Positions 42,476 through 53,559 of a stretch of DNA of 64,000 nt are shown here, piece by piece. A program made the position numbers and the translations under genes. This DNA comes from Adiantum capillus-veneris (Eukaryota > Streptophyta > Polypodiopsida > Polypodiales > Pteridaceae), in NCBI GenBank assembly GCA_014529385.2, contig CM043958.1, positions 82,455,525 through 82,519,524 on the forward strand, in the 5' to 3' direction. The notes under the pieces were generated by a model. The model searched no databases. It saw only the letters and a list, made by a program, of their open reading frames with translations, and was not told the origin of the DNA. Numbering within the stretch: the first letter of the stretch is position 1; each line of letters begins with the position of its first letter.

Positions 42476-44495
42476 GCAAAGCCTTCGATATAATGCCCAG
42501 AGCTAGATTGATGCGTAGAGTGCAAGAGATGGGGTTACCCGAAGAGTTGATTTGGGGGATCATGGCTCTATACAAGTCAGTTGCATGTACGCACTCAAAA
42601 GGGGATTTTTGATTTGATTCACTTCACTATTGGGGTGAAACACAGTTGCCTGCTATCTCCTACACTATTTGGTATGTATGTGGATGAAGTTGTTGACTAC
42701 ACTGAGAGGGATGGTGATAGAGGAGCACAATTGGCAGGGACTTGGATCCCACTATTGTTATATGCTGATGATATTGTGTGGATTTCAAGTCCCAAGAGGG
42801 GGATGCAGTGTGATTTAGATGCTTTGTACACATTTGCCCAAGAGAGTGGATTGTCTGTTAACCTGGGAAAAACCAAGGTCTTGGTGTTTAACACCACACC
42901 ACAGTGGGTACAGATGCATACACCTATTTTAGGGTAGTCGCAAGTGGACTGGCGTTTTCATTGAGGAGAGCAGCAGAGACTAGATTGACGAGAGCTTATG
43001 CAGCCTTGGGAGATTTGGAGAAGATGTGTTCACAGGTTCAGTTTCAGGATCCTCGAACAAAGCTGTGGCTTTTTGACACTCTAGTGGCTTTAGCTATGCT
43101 CTATGGGGTTTAGATGTGTGGGCCCTCAGTGGACCACCAGGGTAGATCTGGTAGCAGTGATGGATGGAGATGTATGGAGAGGCCTCTGGTCTCTATGATC
43201 TCTCAGATGATTTGGGCTAAGGCCTCAGTGCCACATGAGATTATTCGAGCAGAGCTAGCTGCCCCCCTCTCGTGGTTGAGGCCCTTACTAGATCAGTTTC
43301 TTTCACGCATAATTTATGGGACCTTCCCAGAGACAGATATGCTCAGCTAGCCCTTGAGTCATCCCTACAGCTAGAGCTACAAGGGGAAACAACATGTAGA
43401 TGACTTCATGGTTTCAGTCACATAGCTTCAGCATGAATAGACTACCTCCATTCCGGTACTCCTTGGATGCACCCTCTCTTTCTCTCACACGGACATAGAC
43501 CACTAGACTTACACGTCAGGATTTGATTCAACTAGATACCAGAAGCACATGGATACAGCCGGTATAAGAGTTGGGCATGAAGATGGCTTTCTATAGAGAG
43601 CATCTCCTTCAACTAATAGAGGATGGATATGTGATCAGAGCGGCCTATATGGACACTCATTTATCCTATGGGATAAGATGTACTATTGGTCAGATGCGCA
43701 CATCATTGCATCAGCAAGAGATTGAGACAGGTAGAGTACTAGGAGAAGCTAGGATGTGCCACTTGTGTCATATAGAACCAGAGATAAGAGTTACATCACA
43801 TTTGTAATTGTCCGGTATACTATGAGATACAAGGCCGCTTTCACTGTCTATTCAGAGAGGGCTTTGGACCATTGGCTAGAATCAGGAGATATCAAGATCA
43901 GAGATGTCTCGGGTTGTTTTTGCTAGAGCTGCTTAGACACAAGGAGAGTCTCTTGAGGAGACCAGGTAGTGGGATACATTCACAGAGGGAGATCACTGAC
44001 TTCTTTAGAGCAGGGACTCAACAACCGGATGAGCATGCTTCACAACAGACTTCAGAGCCCACTACTACCAGAGGTATATTAGTGGACAGAGCCACTAAGC
44101 TTGGGAGAGCTAGATGCCCACGTCGATGGGAGCGACCAAGACATCGATAGAGGCTCCACCAGAGAATCAGGACTATTCTAGCACGAAATGGGAGACACCC
44201 AGTATGACTATTTACAGAGGCGGACATTGACGAAGCTCTTCAGCGACCGATGCAATACTTTCTCGGACAACGCCCGATGTCGGGCATCCTCGCGCGTGGA
44301 TGATGATGAGATGATGATTTTCAGTCTGACTTTTTAGTCTTTTAGTTTTAGTCTTTCACTTTACTTCTTTTCATTTTATTTTGTACCTAGACATTGGACT
44401 AGGTCCACAAGGATTGTATCAGTTTGGTCTCATAGGTCATTTTGGCCTTTTGAAGACGTTTAATATAACATTTCATTTCATTTCATTTCTCTCTT
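42476..44495 (+). pseudogene. LINE copy 2: RT and C-terminal domain, 5'-truncated
   Basis: It opens within RT (RARLMRRVQEMGLPEELIWG), then has the catalytic LLLYADDIVWIS near 42770, then LGKTKVLVFNTTP. The C-terminal domain follows (TRLTRAYAALGDLEKMCSQV, WLFDTLVALAMLYGV, then TAG at 43111). Later blocks are RAYMDTHLSYGIRC, CHLCHIEPEI and LGLFLLELLRHKESLL, and a tail ending ALQRPMQYFLGQRPMSG. The 3' tail (44422-44490) ends in ATTTC repeats. Frameshifts and stops show it is dead. It is homologous to the LINE at 47.3-51.55 kb, whose CAG (Gln) at 50204 aligns with the TAG at 43111. Confidence 0.8.
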
Positions 44496-44586
44496 GAATA
44501 ACAGGTCTTGAGTTCAACTCTCCTCGTCGGATAGATCTTTAAGGTCTCTTGGGATAGTTTCCTACGACATTAAAATACTCTTCTTC

Positions 44587-44587
44587 T

Positions 44588-44632
<45 letters not shown>
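44587..44632. repeat. (CT)n microsatellite
   Basis: About 20 CT units just downstream of a LINE 3' tail. Confidence 0.9.
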
Positions 44633-44635
<3 letters not shown>

Positions 44636-44799
44636 TCATCACACTTACACAAGTGTTAAAACCCACAAAGTTTTTGTTAAAGACAAAAAGACGTACTTTA
44701 ACGTTTTGTACTTTGAGAAAAGCCAAAATACTATTTACTACGGTATTTTATCGTATCGTCTCATATTGTACTTTTTGTACTTGTCAACTATGCTTGGTC

Positions 44800-45490
44800 A
44801 GACAGGAGAGCATTACATATCCTACTGCACTGCTTATTAAGAGATCCAAGGACGATTCTATTCTCTCTAAAGAGGGGTTTGGACCACTTTCTCACATCAT
44901 GGACTACATAATCCAGAGATTCTTGGGGCTCTTTCTTCTAGAGATACGCCAGTTCAAAAAGACAATCTTGAGGTGTAGAAAGTTGACACACAAAGCGCTA
45001 GCCCAGAGAGAGCTTAGGGATTTCTTCACTAGCACCACTCAATAAGTACCATATAACCCCCTCAACAGGGTATATTGCTTGATCGAGCAGTCCAGCTTGG
45101 TCGTTTGAGACACACCTGAAGATCTATGTATAGGTGGTGCGCATAGCTAAGGATATAGGGTATGATCGCTCGAAACCGGATCTCCCTGGTTTTGCACCAT
45201 GGAAGAGATTGATGCTATGCTGCAATAGCCTATGCGAGAGTTTATGGATGACTCATCACTTTTGTCCACATATTAGTGTGTCCTCCTCATGACCATACCT
45301 CCATTCTACAATTTGTAATGTGAGTTTGTATCATCTTTACCTACCAGCTTCACTACCTTTCTTTTTCAGAATAATCTTAGGATCCAGGATGTTTCCTTTT
45401 GTGATTTATCTTAAATGATTGCAATTTTCAGTCTCATAGGTCATTTTGGCCTTTTGAAGACGCTAATATAACATTTCATTTCATTAATTT
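44800..45490 (+). pseudogene. LINE copy 3' end (same family)
   Basis: A short C-terminal block, MDYIIQRFLGLFLLEIRQFK followed by LAQRELRDFFTSTTQ, matches the end of the LINE ORF2 (RRCLGLFLLEIQRHRDSLL, QRLISDFLSPSTT). The 3' tail 'gtctcataggtcattttggc' to the ATTTC repeats lies at 45431-45490. It is strongly 5'-truncated, typical of LINE retrotransposition. Confidence 0.7.
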
Positions 45491-45499
45491 CTAACGATG

Positions 45500-45720
45500 T
45501 AATTGAAGCAAGGGTACCAACAGTTGTTACTCCGGAACATGTTACATTGACCAATACTCTGCCGATTCATGCCCCCTTGTGCACCTGATCATATGTTTCT
45601 TTGTTTGGCTGCACGCCAAGAAAAAACTTCCCTTATTCCAAAGCCACTTGATGAAGTTCCATCCGTTAACGAGGCTCTCCAAGGAACTGATGCTGATAAG
45701 TGGCGTGTGCTGGCGATAAG
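45500..45720 (+). pseudogene. Copia integrase-RT linker fragment
   Basis: Frames give IPKPLDEVPSVNEALQGTDA and DKWRVLAI, the P...nEAL.G.da..W..Am pattern that precedes copia RT. It joins a copia LTR-like sequence at about 45712. Confidence 0.5.
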
Positions 45721-45950
45721 CAAAAGTACTTGCCTAACTATTTATTAGAGATCTTAAACTTACAATAAATATAGAAAAGTAGCAAACTAACCCTTTGAAA
45801 CTTGAAACGCTTTGACCTCTCCTACCAAGCAAGGCGTAATCTACGTGTCATCTCTCAATAATACAACAAAAAAAAAGAAGATTACATGCCTAGTGTCTGT
45901 GCAAATCTAATTCTTACGTTTGTCTCTATTTCTACTACTTATTGCAGGAT
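45712..45950 (+). repeat. Copia LTR fragment
   Basis: GCTGGCGATAA..., 'cctctcctaccaagcaaggcgtaa' and 'gaagattacatgcct' match the LTRs at 23345 and 10598. No G-run precedes it here. Confidence 0.55.
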
Positions 45951-45952
45951 TA

Positions 45953-46480
45953 TACCTACCTGATGAGGTCCAAGTAAATATACTTCTTGTGGCTTTACCT
46001 GAAACATGGCAGTCCTTTGTTTCTCAGCATTCTAATAAACCTATCTTGGCATTAACTACTTTAATTGCTAATATATAAGGGTGGAAGATCAGATACGCAA
46101 CAAGGGAAAGAGTCCCTACATCATCAAGCAATTCTCTGTCTGTTCCTCTTGTGATGCTTGCTGGAGGTTTTTGGTCCCTTCCCCGTTTCGATGCAGCCTA
46201 TCCTTAATGCCTCTCGTTTTCGCAATCCTATGCAAGCTTCCACGTCCAATAATTCTGTTCCAGCATGTACTTATTGCCGTCATAGAGGTTGTGCTGAGCA
46301 ACAATGTCACACTAAGCGGCGTCAACCTCGTAACTTCCAAAGTCCGCAACCAGCGCCCAACATTGCGTACTCTGCTGATGATTTGAGCGACAATGCTACT
46401 ACTATGCATCTTCTGTTTTTCTACAAAAAGATCCTTCCATTACTTAACGAGCATCCGTGTAGGATATGATGTGCAAGAGG
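45953..46480 (+). pseudogene. Copia Gag fragment with unusual all-Cys knuckle
   Basis: It reads LPDEVQVNILLVALPETWQS then FVSQHSNKPILALTTLIANI (the LP..w..f.......t...l...l block of copia Gag). After a frame change comes a Pro/Ser/Asn-rich linker and CTYCRHRGCAEQQC near 46264, C-x2-C-x4-C-x4-C, with Cys where the knuckle normally has His. Gag binds element RNA. The frame is broken and the element is not complete. Confidence 0.6.
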
Positions 46481-47235
46481 CTATGATGCTTCCATTAGTT
46501 AAGTAGCATCAGTGTAGGATATGTACAAGAGGCTGAGATAGACTCTCTCCAGCACTGGGTGAGTGTAGCAAACTACTCAATGCAAGGGCTAGACCATCAT
46601 AAATTAGTATACCATGTGGGGCACATGACCCCCAAGTCTCATGCCCAACAAGGCAAGCATCAGGCATGTTGGGGCCTCCAAATTGGAAATAATTATGTCA
46701 AACTGTTCACATTCTCATTTTAATCACTTGTTACTCAAGTGGCTTTATAAGGTTAAAACTCCAAGGTATTAACTTCTCGTCAGAAGATTAGTATAAAGAG
46801 ACCCTTGGGATCTTATTTGCATACGATCAGACATAGAGCAGTAGTCTTCAGCCTGCGTTTTGCGGATCCTCAGCAGTGTACTCAACCAGCCTTGCATTTT
46901 TGCTGAGTCTACCCTTGCCAGCCATCGCTTGGCCTTCAGCACCTCAGTACCTTCAGAACCACAGCAATCAGCCAGGAGTACCCTAAGTACCCACAGTATT
47001 CAGCAGTATTCAACCATTCAAACTTCTGTACCGCAGTACCTCAACACATATAGCATCTACCCTCAGTTCCAAACGATTTCATCGGCGAAGAACTATTCAG
47101 TAAGCCTATGTTCATTTCAGTATTGCATCAGTATTCAACCCTTAGCACTCATTGTCTCAGCATTCGTGAAATCTGAAGTAAATACCAATCCAATAACAGA
47201 GTGCGGGGGGGCTCTTGGAGGGTTTGGGACCCCAT
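46481..47235. other. Spacer, no gene seen
   Basis: A plus-strand frame at 46860-47294 is Ser/Thr/Gln-rich with repeated CAGTA/CAGCA phrases (LSTHSIQQYS, YSIYPQFQT). I do not regard it as a real gene without support. Confidence 0.35.
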
Positions 47236-47237
47236 CT

Positions 47238-47238
<1 letters not shown>

Positions 47239-47270
<32 letters not shown>
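47239..47270. repeat. (CT)n microsatellite at LINE 5' end
   Basis: About 16 CT units immediately before the first LINE frame. Confidence 0.9.
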
Positions 47271-47278
<8 letters not shown>

Positions 47279-47283
47279 TCAAC

Positions 47284-47695
47284 ATGACACTTGAGGAGGA
47301 ACAACGAAGACGTATGAGGGCCTTACATGTGAGAGTTACCGGCCTCAACGATCGGGACAAAACTAATGAAGAAGTACAGGAGCTCATGGTACTAATGGGG
47401 ATGCAAAAAGCAACACACAAGAGCATGGAGAGTCGGTAAGAAAAGTGGAGGCACGGGGGGAACATCGAGAGGAAGAGCTCTCATATTGCGCTTCCCTTCT
47501 ATTGAGGAGAAGGACTTTTTGAGAAGGAGGCCCACTCTCAAAAAAACTGGTATCTTCCTTGGTGACGATCTCACCCTCTCACAACTTGCCCACATGCAGG
47601 AAGTCATGTCAGAGATTAGGGCCGCAAGAGAAAAAGGGAAGACAGCTTTCTACAGAGAAGGAAGAGTGGTCATTATGGAGAGACGCCCTACATGA
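47284..47695 (+). pseudogene. LINE N-terminal frame(s)
   Basis: MTLEEEQRRRMRALHVRVTG, with GLNDRDKTNEEVQELMVLMG in the first 50 residues, resembles a basic/helical ORF1 segment. After a frame change, RFPSIEEKDFLRRRPTLKKT and DDLTLSQLAHMQEVMSEIRA continue to 47695. It is probably ORF1 or the N-terminus of a single long ORF, now frameshifted. Confidence 0.5.
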
Positions 47696-47725
47696 CAGTG
47701 CAAGACCTACGGGACCACACTCAGG

Positions 47726-48607
47726 ATGGCGGTTTGGATCTGTAGTGGTTCGTATAGACTTGATGTGGGGGCCTTTGAGGACAGCTTCAGAGACAGAGAC
47801 ATTGTTTTCTACTTAGAGACTCATCAGGCTCCAGGACAGTTGATGCCGCATATATCAGGATACAGATGGGAGACAGCTTGTCGGACATGCACCAGATCTG
47901 AGCATGGGACCAGAGGAGGTGTAGCAGTTCTTTACAGAGAGGAGCTCCAGCCACTACTGCACATAGTTCGAAGAGATGATCAGGCCAGATACATGTGGGT
48001 GAGGCTGAGGGCAGAGACTAGACGTTTCTTGTACATAGCCATATGCTATTTTCCTCCCAGCACTTCAGTATATGCTTCACCCAGAGGACAGTCTCCTTAC
48101 TCTGTACTTGATGATGGTATTTGAGAGTTCTCCAAGGATGGAGACATCATACTATTAGGGGATTTCAATGCCCGTATAGGCAGTTCACAGACGGTTTTCT
48201 ATGACACCTCAGAGGAGATGCTCAGAGAGCTAGAGCCAGAGGAGATGGGGCTTGAGAGATGCTCACACGACAGAGAGCATACAGAGTATGGGAGATACCT
48301 CAGGGAGATGACGACTACTCACAGTTTAGCCATACAGAATGGCTTACCGACATTCCCATCATCTACAGGTTTTACTTGTTTTCCACACAGACATGGGGCC
48401 AGTACTGTTGACTATGTTCTAACACATCCAAGCTTTATTTCTCACATTCAGGATTTTACAGTGGGGCCCAGGCCTGTTGGGATACCAGTAGATCATGCAC
48501 TTTTGACTTTATCAGTCTCCTTTGAGTACAATACATCTCAAGCCTCACGGGGTGGTAGACATCCACGCTATACTTTTACACTAGAGACTGACTCGATCTA
48601 TACGTAG
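47726..48607 (+). pseudogene. LINE endonuclease domain with one TGA
   Basis: This is one frame of 294 codons, interrupted only by TGA at 48122-48124. It has the endonuclease/exonuclease/phosphatase fold landmarks: DIVFYLETHQAPGQ, the GGVAVLYREEL region, YIAICYFPPSTSVYASP, GDIILLGDFNARIG (catalytic D and N), STVDYVLTHPSF and DHALLTLSVSF (catalytic DH). The enzyme would nick target DNA for target-primed reverse transcription. The TGA stands where Arg (CGA) is plausible (GI*EFSKDGD). Confidence 0.8.
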
Positions 48608-49960
48608 ACTTTTATGCACATCATAGCCAGTGTACACAATGGAGGAGATCACATCTATGCTAACAGTGACATTACATGGGGCAGCGACAGAGGCATACCC
48701 ACACACTCAGCCTGGTCAGAGATGTCATTCTGGGCACATGCCTCAGAACAGCTGGTATGATGAGGAGTGTCGACAGAGGAGAGCTTAGATCCAGCGGGAG
48801 CTTGCATTGGGAGTGATCACCTATAAACAGTCTCGTATTGCTAGATGACGACTAGTACGATGGAAGAAGGGAGCTTTCTTGGTCCAGATGGAGCAGGATT
48901 TATATCATCTCTTCCTTAGTAGAGATTCAGGAGAGGCTTGGCATCTATTCCATGAGCAGTCTGCCCCACCAGTGATTACTTCTACGGAGATATGGGGACA
49001 ATATGAAGCATCATTATACACTGTACCTGGACAGCCACCATTACCAGATCCACCACAGCCATGTCCAGCTACGAGCACCTTCTTTACCACTGAGATGGTA
49101 AAGGAGGCCATTGGTAGAATGAAGACTAGACGGGCACAGGATCATGAGGGTTTGGTAGCAGAGCACATTATACATGCTGGGGACTTGTTGGCAGAGATGC
49201 TTGCACGGTTGTTCAACCGTGTCATGTATGAGGGCTTTCCTGAGTCTTGGAGATTGTCTACTATTGTATCTATCTTCAAGACGGGAGACCCCACAATGTC
49301 CGGGAATTTCTGTACTATATGTTAGGACACACATTGGCACGGTTGTATGCATCCATCCTTGAGCATAGGCTGAGCAGTGGGCAGAGATTATGGGCATACG
49401 GGCACCTAGACAAGCTGGTTTCAGGAGGGGTTTCTCCACACTGAATCATGTCTTTACACTCAGCTATCATTGAGGAGGGTTGAGCACATGGTAGACAGAT
49501 ATATTGCAGCTTTGTGGACTTCCGCAAAGCTTTTGACACAGCATCGAGGGCCAGATTGATGCGCCGACTTATGGAATTGGGGATACCCACAGAACTGATA
49601 TGGGGGATTATGGCATTGTACAGTTCAGTGATGGGTCATGTCCGCACACTACAGGGGATATCTGACATAGTTCACTCCACTATCGGAGTGAAACAAGGAT
49701 GCCCGTTGTCCTCTACTTGGTATGTATGTTGATGAGGTCTCTAATTATATTGACAGAGGAGGAGATAGAGGTGTTGAGCTTGCAGGGACATGGATCCCTC
49801 TTTTATTGTATGCTGACGATATCGTGTTGATATCAGACTCATCGGTATGCAGAGACATTTGGACGCATTGCATAGTTTTGCAGGGGATAGTAGATTGTCT
49901 GTCAACCTTGGTAAAACCAAGGTCATGGTATTTAATACCACGCCATAGTGGGTAAGGAGA
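48608..49960 (+). pseudogene. LINE linker and reverse transcriptase, frameshifted
   Basis: The linker (NSWYDEECRQRRA*IQRELAL) has TAG at 48786 and TGA at 48846. RT then follows in successive frames: MVKEAIGRMKTRRAQDHEGL, WRLSTIVSIFKTGDPT, GHTLARLYASILEHRL, SFVDFRKAFDTASRARLMRR (motif A), GVKQGCPLSS (motif B) and LLLYADDIVLISDS (catalytic YADD). At least four frame changes occur between 49300 and 49960. The linker stops are TAG at a probable Gln and TGA at a probable Arg. Confidence 0.8.
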
Positions 49961-49993
49961 TCAACACCTACATTCACATATGGTCAGGACAGT

Positions 49994-51211
49994 ATGGAGT
50001 ACAATGATGCATACACATATCTTGGGGTGGTCTTTAGTGGACCGAGGTTCACACTGAAAGTGGCAGCAAACACTAGATTAACTCGTGCCTATGCAGCCTT
50101 AGGCGGTTTAGAGAGGATTTGTTCGCAGGTTCAGTTCCAGGAACCTCGAACAAAGCTCTGGCTCTTCGACACTTTGGTGGCTTCAGTTATGCACTACGGG
50201 GTTCAGGTTTGGGGATCATCTATTAACAGTGTTGGATGGAGTAATATGGAGAGGCCCTTGGTATGTATGATTTCTAGGCTGATTAGAGCCAAGACCTCAG
50301 TTCCACATGACATCATACAAGCGGAGCTGGCTGCCCCACCTATGGAGATTGAGGCACTTACCAGATCGGTATCATTGGTACACAGCTTATGGGACACCAC
50401 CAGGGACAGATATGCTAGGCTTGCTCTTGAGTCATCCAGACAGCTGGCATTACAGGGAGATACATCATGTTGGTATGCACAGATGAGCTCATGGTTTCAG
50501 AGGCATGGTTTCAGCATGGACAAGCTGCCCCCTTTCCAGTATTCTCTTGATGCACCATCTTTGGCTCTTACACGGATGGAGATTACTAGACTCATTCGGC
50601 AAGATCTTATCCAGCTTGATACCAAGAGGACATGGATAGAACCATCACGGGAGTTGGGTACGAAGAGGGCTTTCTATAGAGAGCAACTTCTCCAACTCAC
50701 GACAGATGGTTTTGTCACACGGCCCAGCTACATGGACACACATCTATCTCATGGGTTACGATGTACCATAGGCCAGATACACACATCTTCACACCAGCTT
50801 GGGATTGAGATAGATAGATTCAGAGGCATACCAGCAGACAGGAGGATATGTCAGTTATGCAATGCAGAGCCAGAGACAGAGTTTCACTTCATATGTCACT
50901 GCACAGTCTACTATGAGACTGGGGGACGCTTTCATTGTTTATTCAGAGATGGTTTTGACTCGTTAGATAGAGTCATGAGATATCAGGATCGGAGATGTCT
51001 TGGATTATTTCTACTTGAGATACAGAGACATAGAGACTCTCTATTGAGAGTGCATAGACAGAGACAGTCCCAGAGACTCATCTCAGATTTCTTGAGTCCG
51101 AGTACCACAGAGGCAGATGGGCCACCACCACCACAGAGCTCGGTTCCCACCCATACACACACCAATGGTACTCTCATTGACCGAGCTATAGAGTTGGGGA
51201 GATCCAGATGA
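49994..51211 (+). CDS. LINE ORF2 C-terminal region, intact 405-codon frame
   Basis: This is the longest open frame in the window. It begins just after RT (AYTYLGVVFSGPRFTLK) and runs through the thumb-like region (TRLTRAYAALGGLERICSQV, WLFDTLVASVMHYGVQVWGS) to a Cys/His motif, CQLCNAEPETEFHFICHC, at about residue 295. It then reaches RRCLGLFLLEIQRHRDSLL and a Pro/Thr-rich tail. LINE C-terminal Cys/His motifs bind nucleic acid during target-primed reverse transcription. It ends at TGA 51209; the related copy at 42.5 kb reads on for about 57 more residues, so this stop may be premature. The nominal ATG is internal to a longer original ORF2. Confidence 0.75.
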   Translation: MEYNDAYTYLGVVFSGPRFTLKVAANTRLTRAYAALGGLERICSQVQFQEPRTKLWLFDTLVASVMHYGVQVWGSSINSVGWSNMERPLVCMISRLIRAKTSVPHDIIQAELAAPPMEIEALTRSVSLVHSLWDTTRDRYARLALESSRQLALQGDTSCWYAQMSSWFQRHGFSMDKLPPFQYSLDAPSLALTRMEITRLIRQDLIQLDTKRTWIEPSRELGTKRAFYREQLLQLTTDGFVTRPSYMDTHLSHGLRCTIGQIHTSSHQLGIEIDRFRGIPADRRICQLCNAEPETEFHFICHCTVYYETGGRFHCLFRDGFDSLDRVMRYQDRRCLGLFLLEIQRHRDSLLRVHRQRQSQRLISDFLSPSTTEADGPPPPQSSVPTHTHTNGTLIDRAIELGRSR

Positions 51212-51479
51212 CCACGGCTGAGGAGGGGAGCAACGCAACACCGACGGAGATTGCGGCAGAGGATCCACAGGATTCTAGCACGACACCCAGAGTGTCGATC
51301 AGGATAGGCTTCATGCTACTGCTATATTGTATCATGGTGACACTTATCCCCACCTTGTACCTTTGTGGCATTATACCATTGCTCAGCCTACCAGCCACCC
51401 ATAGGAGTCGGTAGCACTCCCGTCTCAGTTTCTAGTTCGTAGTTCTTTTTGTTTGTACCCAGACTTGGTACTAGACTTA

Positions 51480-51556
51480 CCATTGTAATCAGTTTGGTCT
51501 CATAGGTCATTTTGGCCTTTTGTAGACGTTAATATATCATTTCATTTCATTTCTTC
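51480..51556 (+). repeat. Shared LINE 3' tail
   Basis: 'agtttggtctcataggtcat', then 'tttggccttttg.agacgtt', then 'aatat' and ATTTC repeats. Nearly the same sequence stands at 44422-44490 and 45431-45490. It ends the LINE and probably serves as the RT recognition site. Confidence 0.75.
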
Positions 51557-51576
51557 TGTGTGTGTGCAAGGAAAGG

Positions 51577-51832
<256 letters not shown>

Positions 51833-51949
51833 TGCGTGCAAGGAAAGGAGGTTGATTCTATTGTCAAAACGCCCAAATGGTGCCTATTCTGAGAGCAAGT
51901 ACATCATTGTTGCATAGCAGGCCCGTAGGCAGCAAACGGAAAAACTGTG

Positions 51950-53217
51950 AAACTAGATACAGCTAGGCACACAACCAAACTGAAAAAGACTGACCGCCAG
52001 GGTATGGCAAGCTAAGTGGAGAGAGGATGTCAGTAGCCTCTGGAAGATATGCACTTCGGTCAAAAGCCCATTCGACAACTGTAAATCAAGAACCCGAGCC
52101 ATCACCAGCGGTGAAGATGATAATGAGCAGCTAGGAGAAGCCCAACATCGGGCAGATGCCCACCGCCAACTGGTAAAATCTGATAGCAAGAGGTAACGGA
52201 GGAACAAAAGGTAAAGAGTAGTTGGTAGCGAAGATGAGGGTGAAGAGGCAACTAACATCACCAAAATACTCCGAACAGAAGGTTGTTTTAAAGACGTCAA
52301 GGCCCGCTGAGGACATGTAGTGAACGTATGCCCTGTTTGAAGCATCGGCCTTCTTGTAAAAGGGTTTCTCATTGATGTTTTGTCAGACGAGTCCTTTGAG
52401 GTTGGTCATGAGATTCCCAAGGACTTGTTCGTTGTTGCCGAGAGTTGTGGTTAGTGGATGGAGTTGCTTCATCAGTTTGTAGCCGATTGCAGCATGGGCC
52501 ATAAGCTCTTGCATGGTTGAGACTTGCTTGGACAGACAACATTCCTGCAATTGTGATGCTAGTCCAATGGTGTATTGCTCGCACTGGTCCTCCAAGGGAA
52601 TGAAGTTGAAGAAGGACACCGGGAGGTAGACGTCAAGAAACCTTTGGTTATAGTCATCCATGGTCTCTGTGGCAAGCATTTTCAAGTTGCCCCCTTCTAA
52701 CAAGATCCGGACTTCAAAGAGAGAAGTCATATAACTGCATGCAAATATTGTCTTGAAAGCTTGCCAAGTCCTTGGAGCATGCGGTTGTGTCGCGATTGAA
52801 CTCCACCATTTCATAGCATTATCTTTAAGAAATCCCGCTGCTCGAGAAATCCTGGATTCTTCTGTATACTTCCCCAAAGCATAGATGTTGTCCAATTGTT
52901 GTAGGAACTGCAATGCTTTCATCTTGGAAACGGTGAAAATTTGATTGTCGAGTCGCCATCCTTGAATCTTTTGGTTGGTTAGGCGTGTATCCTGGGTACG
53001 AATAATAAGGGTATCCATACGAGCTCCAACCATTGTAGCCTGGTAGCGGTGGTGGTGGGGGAGGTGGGGGCAACGGCGGTGGCAAAGGCAGTTGCACCAT
53101 ATTCCTGAAGACTCCCCCGATCGGAACAGACGGCTGGGAAGGTTGCCGGTTGGAAGCTCTCATACTTTCGGGTGCCGGAGGAGGAGGTACCACCTGGGTC
53201 ATGAGAGCAGGTAACAT
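51950..53217 (-). pseudogene. Ty3/gypsy Gag of the element split by the 6.6-kb LINE
   Basis: It starts MLPALMTQVVPPPPAPESMR (53217) with a Pro-rich stretch and YGYPYYSYPGYTPNQP. A frameshift near 52960 leads into a 216-codon frame (53033-52383) holding the gag core: KALQFLQQLDNIYALGKYTE, AAGFLKDNAMKWWSSIA, RTWQAFKTIFACSYM, MDDYNQRFLDVYLPVSFFNF and YTIGLASQLQECCLSKQ. The last part (52372-51953) is protein-like in several frames without a visible zinc knuckle. Its 5' LTR and primer site lie 6.9 kb away at 60.1-60.84 kb, because a LINE sits in the leader. Confidence 0.75.
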
Positions 53218-53474
53218 GTAATTCAGAAATTGTTGAAAAATTTGCAGTATTGGAAGGTTTTGTTGAGGATGTCGCGAAGCTCTCGAGGAGAAACTACAGG
53301 TACTCTGTTGAATCCATGAACGTCATGTGGTCTTGGGTTCTTCATGGCTTATGCCCCGACACAGCGATGAGAACGGGAGCGCGCCCAATGCGTGATGGAC
53401 TAAGGGTGGGAGTGGCTAATAAGTCCGGGGTCCGGACATGAAGATTCTTTCATAAAATTTTGTGTAAACTTTGG

Positions 53475-53491
53475 AAGTGCCAACTTGCTTT
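53475..53491. repeat. Target-site duplication, left copy
   Basis: AAGTGCCAACTTGCTTT, identical to 60093-60109. It is followed at once by the poly-T run that is the minus-strand LINE's poly-A tail. Confidence 0.85.
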
Positions 53492-53559
53492 TTTTTTTTC
53501 CGAGAAAAAGATCCTTCTATTAGTTAATGAAACTGCCCATAGGGCTACAACCACCTCTT

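Larger units (their letters stand above)
47284..51556 (+). mobile_element. 4.3-kb non-LTR retrotransposon (LINE), near full length
   Basis: A short basic N-terminal frame, an apurinic-type endonuclease, a linker, a reverse transcriptase with YADD, a C-terminal Cys/His domain and a 3' tail ending in ATTTC repeats occur in the standard LINE order on the plus strand. Two further copies in this window (42.5-44.5 and 44.8-45.5 kb), plus the fragment at 38.15-38.5 kb, share the same proteins and tail. No target-site duplication was found; (CT)n tracts border both ends. Confidence 0.8.

Noticed and set aside
46860-47294. 144-codon Ser/Thr/Gln-rich ORF as a gene
   Set aside because: Composed of repeated CAGTA/CAGCA phrases, no motif, and it runs into the LINE 5' microsatellite.
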